From assembly GCA_027578815.1 (NCBI GenBank), contig JANBTH010000688.1:1-12671 (forward strand): DNA of 12,671 bases, in the 5' to 3' direction. Shown in pieces: positions 6,735 to 12,671 of the stretch (the stretch's first letter is position 1; the number at the start of each line of letters is the position of its first letter). The translations under genes were made by a program, and so were the position numbers. The stretch comes from Coemansia sp. RSA 1804. Lineage: Eukaryota; Kickxellomycota; Kickxellomycetes; Kickxellales; Kickxellaceae. Under the pieces are notes generated by a model. The model had not been told where the DNA came from, made no database searches, and worked only from the letters and a program-made list of their open reading frames with translations.

Positions 6735-7766
6735 ATGACCTATCCAAACCCCGAGGTTGAGAAAATACGGGTAATGGCGGCACAGTCGCTGGGCATGTCC
6801 CTCGACATGCGCTACACCGGCGACCTGGTGATAGTGATTCTGCTGTCGTGCATCTACGGAATAAATCTTCTTGCCACACTGTTTGTTCTAATCAACCGCA
6901 ACTACCCGCCAATCCGGTCCAAGGGCCCGCTTATCCTGGTGGTCATGTACATCTCGTCTGCTTGCTGGTTTATCGGCGACCTGCAGGTGAATGGCCATGT
7001 AACGCTGGTCAACTCGTCTATGACTGACTGTCGGGGCTACGGCTTCTGGGTGCGCATTCTGCTGGGCGTTTGCAATATAACCGGTCTGATTTCCATCCGC
7101 GCCTACATCTTCTACCGTATATTTGTCCGCAGTCTGCCTGCCCGCGGATTCCGGTTCTTCCTGCCCATCGGCACATTCTTCGCGTGTCTTCTTGCCATCG
7201 GAATTGTCATCTCCGTCCTGAGCCCGTCAAAGTCGGTTGAGTACGTTCCGCACTTGGATCTGTGCAGCATGGACAAGCCCCTCAAGATCACCATCTACGT
7301 GCTCCTCTGGGTCATGGACGGATTCACCAGCGTCATCACCTGGAGGAACCGCAATATCAAGAGTTCGTTCAGAGAGCTGCGAGAGATGGTCTTCTCTCTC
7401 GTCATCATGTTCACTGCGCTGATATTCAACACCGCCATGCAGTTTGCCCACCCTTACTACCCGTTCAAGAGCAAGTACCGCATTGCGTCGACAATATTCG
7501 ACACCGCTGCCTGCAACGCCATATGGTGGGGAATCATGGCCAAGCCCTTCTTCCAGTGCCTGTTTAGGCGTCAGCAGTACTTGCACGAGTGGATGACCAA
7601 GCTGTGCGAAGACGGTCTCCAGAAAGAGTACCAGGTGTCGAGCAGCCAGACGATGTACGCAAACCAGGATGGCAACATGGACCAGTACAAGGAGGTTCCG
7701 GAAGTGAAGGACAGCAACAGCATCCAGACCACCGGCAGCAGAATGTCGTTCCGCTATGGAAACTGA
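6735..7766 (+). CDS. 7TM class C-like receptor paralog, 343 aa
   Basis: Complete single-exon gene of exactly the same length as the upstream plus-strand receptor, ATG at 6735, TGA at 7764-7766. The same landmarks sit at the same residue numbers: Y-P-P-I-R-S-K-G-P at 57-65, G-D-L-Q-V-N-G-H-V-T at 81-90, C99, ECL2 S-P-S-K-S-V-E-Y-V-P-x-L-D-L-C ending at C177, R-N-R-N-I-K-S-S-F-R-E at 204-214, W264-W265 in TM7, and Y-L-x-x-W with D-G-L-Q after TM7. Seven membrane segments are evident. The C-terminus S-R-M-S-F-R-Y-G-N matches that of the 4189 gene. By hand count the core is about 55 percent identical to the convergent gene at 8031-9287 and about 51 percent to the 4189 gene. There is no signal peptide, Venus-flytrap or RGS domain. 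Role inferred: membrane sensory receptor; ligand and partner unknown. Confidence 0.92.
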   Translation: MTYPNPEVEKIRVMAAQSLGMSLDMRYTGDLVIVILLSCIYGINLLATLFVLINRNYPPIRSKGPLILVVMYISSACWFIGDLQVNGHVTLVNSSMTDCRGYGFWVRILLGVCNITGLISIRAYIFYRIFVRSLPARGFRFFLPIGTFFACLLAIGIVISVLSPSKSVEYVPHLDLCSMDKPLKITIYVLLWVMDGFTSVITWRNRNIKSSFRELREMVFSLVIMFTALIFNTAMQFAHPYYPFKSKYRIASTIFDTAACNAIWWGIMAKPFFQCLFRRQQYLHEWMTKLCEDGLQKEYQVSSSQTMYANQDGNMDQYKEVPEVKDSNSIQTTGSRMSFRYGN

Positions 7767-7858
7767 TCGGGTGTGCCAACAGCCGTCTATTGTTTTTTTC
7801 CTTTTTTTCTAAAATGAAAGTGTTTGTACTTTTTTTTGATGCGTGTGTAATGGCAATT

Positions 7859-7864
7859 AATAAA
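7859..7864 (+). terminator. Poly(A) signal of the receptor gene at 6735
   Basis: AATAAA lies about 93 nt after the stop codon and runs directly into the AATG microsatellite. Position and consensus fit. The mirror-image signal of the convergent gene lies at 7934-7939. Confidence 0.55.
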
Positions 7865-7894
7865 TGAATGAATGAATGAATGAATGAATGAATG
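7863..7894 (+). repeat. (AATG)8 microsatellite
   Basis: Eight perfect AATG units lie in the 264-bp gap between two convergent receptor genes, between their two AATAAA signals. It is likely length-polymorphic. Confidence 0.95.
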
Positions 7895-7933
7895 AATTAG
7901 GAGGGGATTTGCTTTCTATTTATATTACAGTAA

Positions 7934-7939
7934 TTTATT
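7934..7939 (-). terminator. Poly(A) signal of the receptor gene at 8031-9287
   Basis: TTTATT reads AATAAA on the minus strand, about 92 nt after the stop at 8031-8033. The spacing almost equals that of the opposing gene, so the two transcripts should end within about 70 bp of each other. Confidence 0.5.
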
Positions 7940-8030
7940 AGCCAAAGCTCCTTGAAAAAAGGAAAAAAAAAACAGGGAATTCAAGCCATTTGGGAGGCAG
8001 TATATTTGATTTGTCTTGTGTGATAAGCAG

Positions 8031-9287
8031 TTACAAAATCCGCCGTCCGCCAAAGTCATCCAGCATATATACGTTGTTGCCGTGGGGTCCATCTGCCGAC
8101 GGCAGCCAGATGGTAGAGTATGTGTCGTTGGACTGGTGTATCATAGCCAGCTCCCTATCTGCACCGGTGTTTTGAGCTCCTCGCTGGTTGTTCTGTTCTC
8201 CAAACCAGGATGACGAGCCGGTAACCCGCTTGTAGGCCTCAGCAATACCATCCTCGTCTTTCCACATGTTCTCATCCAGACTGCTTTGGTAGAAGAACCC
8301 GTTGAGGCCAGCCGATGAAGAGCCCTTGACAAACGTAGTGTCGCTGGTAGCGTTTTGCTTCCGGTACTCGTCGTGCTCGCTCTCGACCTCGTACTCCCGC
8401 TGCAGACCATCCCGCCGGAGCTTCGATATCCACGCCTTCAGGTACGCCTCGCGTCTGAATAGACAGTTGAATAGCGGCTTGGCCAGGACGCCCCACCACA
8501 GGGCGTTGACACACGCCATGTCAAAGAGGGTTGAGACCACGCGGTACTTGCGCTCAAGCGGGTATCTGGGGTGCGAGAACTGGACAGCGCTGTTGAACGT
8601 CATTGCGCCGAGAACAATGACACAGGCAAACACCATTTCCCAGGTCTCCCTGAAGGAGCTCTTGATGTTGCGGATCATCCACGTCAGGAATGCAACAAAT
8701 GCAAGCGACACCCAGATGAACACAAAGATGGTGATCTTGAACGGCTCGTCCAGATTGCACACATCCAACTGCGGGACGTATTCTGCCGACTTGGACGGAC
8801 TGAGGACCGTGGCAACAATGCCGAACACCAGGATGCATGTAAAGTAGACGATGATTGGCAGCACGAAGCGCCAGCTGCGGAGCGGCAGTGTCAGCGTGAA
8901 TACGTGGTAGAAGGCGTGGGTGCGGATGGCTACCACGGCGGTGACTGTGCAGATGCCCAGAAGCACACGCACCCAGAATCCAAAGCCTCGGCAGTTGGTG
9001 AATACCGAGCCAGCCAGCGTCACATGCCCATTGACCTGCAGGTCGCCAACAAACCAGAACACCGAGGCCACAAACATAATCACCATGAGCACTGGGCTTT
9101 TGGAGTTTAGTGGCGGATACTTGCGGTTGAATATCAGGAACACTACGGCAACGAGGTTTATTGCAAATATGCACGACAGCAACACCACCACCACAAGATC
9201 GGCGGTGTTGCGCGGATCGAGCTCGATGCCCATTGACGTTGCCGCCAGCACGCGTTTCTGCTCCAGCGCAAGATCTGGAAAGGACAT
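8031..9287 (-). CDS. 7TM class C-like receptor paralog with long C-tail, 418 aa
   Basis: Complete single-exon gene, ATG at 9287, TAA at 8031-8033. The N-terminus has the clearest family motif (F-P-D-x-x-L-E-Q-K-R-V-L-A-A-x-S-M-G, then L-D-P-R-N-T-A-D-L). Seven membrane segments and all landmarks share numbering with the paralogs: Y57-P-P-L, G-D-L-Q-V-N-G-H-V-T at 81-90, C99, C177, R-N-I-K-S-S-F-R-E at 206-214, W264-W265, and Y-L-K-A-W with D-G-L-Q at 282-296. The core is about 55 percent identical to the convergent neighbour at 6735. It differs by a polar, Ser/Asn/Asp-rich tail of about 120 residues (300-418) ending G-G-R-R-I-L instead of the short S-F-R-Y tail. The tail shows no domain I recognise and probably handles coupling or trafficking (inference). 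The class C assignment rests on ICL3, cysteine and TM1-loop motifs. Confidence 0.92.
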   Translation of the reverse strand: MSFPDLALEQKRVLAATSMGIELDPRNTADLVVVVLLSCIFAINLVAVVFLIFNRKYPPLNSKSPVLMVIMFVASVFWFVGDLQVNGHVTLAGSVFTNCRGFGFWVRVLLGICTVTAVVAIRTHAFYHVFTLTLPLRSWRFVLPIIVYFTCILVFGIVATVLSPSKSAEYVPQLDVCNLDEPFKITIFVFIWVSLAFVAFLTWMIRNIKSSFRETWEMVFACVIVLGAMTFNSAVQFSHPRYPLERKYRVVSTLFDMACVNALWWGVLAKPLFNCLFRREAYLKAWISKLRRDGLQREYEVESEHDEYRKQNATSDTTFVKGSSSAGLNGFFYQSSLDENMWKDEDGIAEAYKRVTGSSSWFGEQNNQRGAQNTGADRELAMIHQSNDTYSTIWLPSADGPHGNNVYMLDDFGGRRIL

Positions 9288-10037
9288 AATGCAACAATAT
9301 CAGTTTATAATATATAGTATACAAAAAGTAGCAAGAGAAAGAGAACAATTAGAGCAGGAGGACCATTATTGTCAGTTAGGCTGGCAGAGCGTGCTCTGTT
9401 TATATTTGGATTCGTATTGCCCAACATTCAAATGGCAATGCAGGAAGAAGAAGGGTGGAGCTGTAAGATGAAAAAAAAGGAAGGACTGCCTAGCATTTTT
9501 AATATTATGCTATGCAGCCGCACGGAATAGAGCAAAAAATTAGGTGTCAACCCGTAGTTGATTGCAAATCCCAATCGAGTTTCCAGCAGCGTATCCGCCT
9601 ATTGATATGGACTAGAATGTCTGTGTCCAACACAACCGACGAATCAGCTCCGAATAAGAGAGCCCGTTAATATTCTCTTGTTTAATTGATTTCTGCAATA
9701 GGCAATTATGAAAACATTGTTTGCACGGGATTTTCTACTCCTATTTAACTATACTCTCGAGTCCCATTGTCTTTTGCCTAGCTGTTTACAAAACGAGAAA
9801 GCACTCGGCTTATCGATGCAGTGATTTGGAAAGGTCTAATCTGCAATTCCTAAAGAAGCAAGATTAGCAACAGCTATTCGATCTATCTCTGCACATTCTG
9901 GGCAAGTACACACGAAACAGCAACTCTGATAGAAATAAGCACATGAGGACTACAAACAATACAAGCTGATAATTTTTTTGTACATATAAACACTAAAACA
10001 GAGGTATAATACAATAGAAATGGAAAAAAAGAGTCCG
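9288..10037. other. Spacer upstream of the minus-strand receptor; no gene seen
   Basis: This 750-bp AT-rich region holds the promoter of the receptor at 8031-9287 and the 3' flank of the Trp-rich gene. I see a good TATA box at 9399-9404 and small inverted repeats (TAGCAT/ATGCTA near 9493-9514; TCAAC/GTTGA near 9547-9561). There is no ORF of note outside the neighbours and no tRNA. No canonical AATAAA is visible for the gene ending at 10038. Confidence 0.55.
9399..9404 (-). promoter_or_regulatory. TATA box of the receptor gene at 8031-9287
   Basis: TTTATA reads TATAAA on the minus strand, 112 bp upstream of the ATG. The spacing is close to that of the gene at 4189 (96 bp). Another AT-rich TATA-like run at 9308-9320 is too near the ATG to be likely. 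Confidence 0.5.
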
Positions 10038-11858
10038 TCACTCACTCTTGACATCGTGTGTCGCGCCTGGTTTGGTGGACGAATTGTGGCCGTGAGCATG
10101 TGTCTCATCGTGAACGGCGCCCTTGCGTGCCAACTCAACGACTTTATCGCCAACCGCGGCAACCGCATTATCCATCGCAACAAGAAGCCGCCTGTAAACG
10201 TCGCGCATCGCATCGACGCCGTCATCGAAGCCACGGCACACAAGCGGCCAAACAGCGGCAACCACAACGGAGCCGTTCGCTTGCAGCCACAGGGAAGCAG
10301 CGCACAACACATCGTACATCCAGCCAGCCGTGTCACCCAATAGTAGGGTACAATGGGCGTACCATCTGCTGAACAGCACACCCTGGGTGCAAAGCAGCTC
10401 CCAAAGTCTGGCCGATAGCGCAGCGAAAAGCCGGTCGGACTCGCGCAGACAGTGCGCAAGCGCCTGGGAAACAAGGGGCCAGGCAACGGTTGCCAGCCAG
10501 CGCCACGCAGCGATTGAAATAGAGCTGCGCACAATGCTCTGCCAGAGAGCCGTGCATCCGCGGAACAATGCGTGTGTGAAGGGAACAAGCAAATAGTCCC
10601 TGAGCCGTGCATACGCGTCCCACAGAACACCCACAATCCACGCCGATTGTTTGATCCACGCATAAAACGCACGCCATGCATGCCGGGGGCCTCGAACAAT
10701 GGCGGGCGCGACATTCTCTGAAACCCAAATAAATGTGCTGACTGCCGGCGCGTAAAAGTCAACCCGCGAAAGCAGCTCCAGAATCTCGAGCAATGCTGGC
10801 TTGGCAACGATGAGGCCCTTGTAGATACGGATACCTGCGCCAACAGCAATTTGCAGCACATGGTCTGCATAGCGAAACAGTTGGCGTCCAAGCGGAACCA
10901 CTGCGTCCGTGTACGCTCGGCAAAGAAGTAAAGCGCAGCGTGGCAGTATTGCGTCCTTAAGAATGCGATATATTTCTCGCAGCCGCTCGGCTGACGGCAC
11001 AAGATGGAGGGAAATCAGGCGGATCCAGTCGGAATTAAACCACCAGCGCTGGTGGCTAGTCAGCCACGACACAGCATGTGTGATCCAGGTGTAGGCAATG
11101 GCAATGTCGCGGGAGAGGTCGTTTGCCAGGATAGTCGCAGCCTGCACAACCCGCGTTCCAAGCCAAAGCGCTCTGGCACACAGCACTTGGAGTGCGCTGG
11201 AGGCCCACAGAAAGGAAGGAACAACAGCGCCAACAACCAGACGCTCAATTGCGTCAGTGAGCCAGGGACCGCCACGCCTGGCCCACCAGCCAGCAAACAA
11301 GCGGAGCTGCTGCGCACAGCGGTCGCCCAGCGCGGCCAGCGCAGGAAACGCAGTTTGAAAGAGCCAGACAACCGTGTTCTCCACCACGGCTATAAGCATA
11401 TCCTGCGCCCGGCGTCTGACGTCAAACTCAGCCAGAAGGCGCACCGACTGGCTGTAGGCAAACACACCGAGCATCCGCACAACCCGCACTGCATTGGTGG
11501 CAGCGTCCCTGGCGCCATCAATTGCGCAGAACACAAGCAGCTCAAACAGGTCCCACGCTATCCGCACAGCCACATACGCTGTTGCCAGAGGCATAAACGG
11601 AAGCGCTGCTACAAACCGCTTCCACTGTCGGCGACTGCTGCGGAGCGTGCCGTCCGTTTCGCTGTTAGAAGTCGATGTCTCTTTGGTTTCGCCGGGCTTT
11701 AGGCGGTTCTGTGTTCTGGCAAGGTGCTTTCGAAACACCCGCCGGTCGCGCCAGTCCGACGTGTAGTGTCGTGCGGCGCATAGAAACAGGGCAGTCAGCA
11801 GTGCCACAAACAAAGTCACTGCCTGAAGACTAAAGTCCGCTTTCTCTCGCAGCCCCAT
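10038..11858 (-). CDS. Uncharacterised Trp-rich protein with an N-terminal membrane anchor, 606 aa
   Basis: Single-exon gene; the first in-frame ATG is at 11858 (the frame opens a few codons earlier, only with TTG). TGA is at 10038-10040. I do not recognise the family. Residues ~10-30 form one hydrophobic helix with no preceding charge-rich signal other than R/K at 3-5. Residues 31-75 are polar and Ser/Thr/Arg-rich. From about 80 to 580 the chain is a continuous series of amphipathic, Arg- and Trp-rich helices broken by single prolines. I count about 28 tryptophans (near 4.6 percent). Two segments share W-P-L-V (460-463 and 537-540), followed by similar helices, hinting at degenerate ~35-77-residue repeats. 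The C-terminus is His-rich (H-D-E-T-H-A-H-G-H) and polar. The pattern suits a membrane-anchored protein lying on a lipid surface, loosely like lipid-droplet or apolipoprotein-type helices, but this is inference. It is unrelated to the receptors. An overlapping 350-codon antiphase frame is a shadow. Confidence 0.8.
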   Translation of the reverse strand: MGLREKADFSLQAVTLFVALLTALFLCAARHYTSDWRDRRVFRKHLARTQNRLKPGETKETSTSNSETDGTLRSSRRQWKRFVAALPFMPLATAYVAVRIAWDLFELLVFCAIDGARDAATNAVRVVRMLGVFAYSQSVRLLAEFDVRRRAQDMLIAVVENTVVWLFQTAFPALAALGDRCAQQLRLFAGWWARRGGPWLTDAIERLVVGAVVPSFLWASSALQVLCARALWLGTRVVQAATILANDLSRDIAIAYTWITHAVSWLTSHQRWWFNSDWIRLISLHLVPSAERLREIYRILKDAILPRCALLLCRAYTDAVVPLGRQLFRYADHVLQIAVGAGIRIYKGLIVAKPALLEILELLSRVDFYAPAVSTFIWVSENVAPAIVRGPRHAWRAFYAWIKQSAWIVGVLWDAYARLRDYLLVPFTHALFRGCTALWQSIVRSSISIAAWRWLATVAWPLVSQALAHCLRESDRLFAALSARLWELLCTQGVLFSRWYAHCTLLLGDTAGWMYDVLCAASLWLQANGSVVVAAVWPLVCRGFDDGVDAMRDVYRRLLVAMDNAVAAVGDKVVELARKGAVHDETHAHGHNSSTKPGATHDVKSE

Positions 11859-12671
11859 TCTGAAAAAGGCGAAATTCAACAACTCGATCTTGTGGAATTA
11901 AGGGAAAAGGAAAGAAAATGGGAAAGACTATAGAAGCGGAGACAAGAATAGCAGAATAGATTGAAGATTGATGAAACTCTCTTCAAGGCAAAAAATAAAA
12001 ACCTCCACTTGTCCCATTCATAATCACAGTGACGTCCGCTGATGAAAATAAAATAGGGGATTGCCAAGAATCTCCCCCCTCAAATCCCTTGCAAATCAGA
12101 TCATGGATTACTGGAAGCCGGATCAGCCGGCAGTTGCTAGCAAATGTGTGCGGCCTTCTGCCCATGTGACGCGACGGATGCGTTAGGATCAACCGAGATG
12201 ACATCCCCCTCCTCCATGGATGGAACAAACACGATGGAAGCAGGAAAAGTGGCGAGATTTTCTTACATCTTGGGCAAAAGAAAAAAGTGAAAGTTGGGGA
12301 GAGAACCGGATTTTTTTTTGGTGCCAGAACTTTTTTTACCTGGTTTTTGTCTGAAACAAATAGAAAAGCGAGTTTTGTAATGTGATTGGAAAAAACAGAG
12401 AGAATTGTTTGCAAGATTCAGTATTCCGGTGCAATGGACATGTACGGAAGCCTCAGATATGTTCGCGCTTCGATTTGAAGCAATTGCATGTGTCGTTATG
12501 CACTCAGAAGGACCACCACTTGTCACCGAGTAAATAAACTAGACATCCTGCCCAACACAGAACAGAAACTCTTTTGTAGGACACATAAGCAACCTCCAAA
12601 CAACTTGTGGCTTTCTTTTACGTAAAGAAAAGTAAAAGGTGAAATGGAGTTTTAATTTCTTTTTCTTTCTG
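11859..12671. other. Upstream flank of the Trp-rich gene; no gene seen
   Basis: This 813-bp region holds the promoter of the Trp-rich gene. It includes a TGACGTC (CRE-like) site at 12030-12036, about 175 bp upstream of the ATG, but no clear TATA box. A 143-codon minus-strand frame at 11983-12414 is Phe/Pro/Lys-rich from A- and T-runs, has no domain, and lies where a promoter is expected, so I do not call it. The last 250 bp contain nothing recognisable. Confidence 0.5.

Noticed and set aside
8554..9348. 264-codon minus-strand frame
   Set aside because: Alternate frame inside the 418-aa receptor; the true frame has the conserved core.
9950..11002. 350-codon minus-strand frame overlapping the Trp-rich gene
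   Set aside because: Out of phase with the longer 606-aa frame, Cys/Arg/Phe rich, no domain, and it ends in low-complexity AT sequence.
11417..11424. Perfect TGACGTCA (CRE) site
   Set aside because: It lies inside the coding sequence of the Trp-rich gene and is expected by chance.
11859..11882. Eight extra codons before the ATG of the Trp-rich gene
   Set aside because: They would need a TTG start; the first ATG at 11858 is the ordinary choice in a eukaryote.
11983..12414. 143-codon minus-strand frame upstream of the Trp-rich gene
   Set aside because: Built from A/T homopolymer runs in the expected promoter region, with no domain or signal features.

Overview
The window looks like a stretch of a fungal nuclear chromosome, most likely from an early-diverging, compact-genome lineage. 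A zoopagomycotan or kickxellomycotinan fungus is my guess, made from gene style only and not proven. Genes are uninterrupted single-exon ORFs using the standard code. They are GC-rich and sit in AT-rich spacers with TATA-like boxes, poly-pyrimidine leaders and AATAAA-type 3' signals. No bacterial operon structure, viral gene, transposase, tRNA, rRNA or CRISPR array was seen.

Layout: (1) 1-308, minus strand, 5' part of a seven-transmembrane (7TM) receptor gene cut by the window edge. (2) 1165-2403, minus, complete 7TM receptor of 412 aa. (3) 4189-5220, plus, 7TM receptor of 343 aa. (4) 6735-7766, plus, 7TM receptor of 343 aa. (5) 8031-9287, minus, 7TM receptor of 418 aa, convergent with the previous gene. 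(6) 10038-11858, minus, an unrelated 606-aa tryptophan-rich protein with one N-terminal membrane anchor. The five receptor genes are clearly paralogous. The four complete ones align without a gap over the first ~310 residues and differ mainly in their cytoplasmic tails.

The receptors have landmarks of class C (family 3) GPCRs: a TM3-start cysteine paired with an ECL2 cysteine, a TRN-I-x-S-x-F-x-E type third intracellular loop, and an R-S-K-x-P motif after TM1. They have no Venus-flytrap ectodomain, no signal peptide and no RGS domain. Together they look like a locally expanded family of small sensory receptors that keep a common core and vary the tail. Their ligand and G-protein partner cannot be read from the sequence. 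No functional link between the sixth gene and the receptors is visible.

The spacers hold the less expected signals. These are a run of four hairpins just downstream of the second gene (985-1103), a nested inverted-repeat element between the two plus-strand receptors (6296-6437), and an over-abundance of ATGCAT/ATGCATGC sites in the two spacers flanking the plus-strand receptors. There is also an orphan plus-strand TATA box whose core 10-mer is identical to that of the third gene. These are the best leads for something undescribed, together with the receptor family and the Trp-rich protein.
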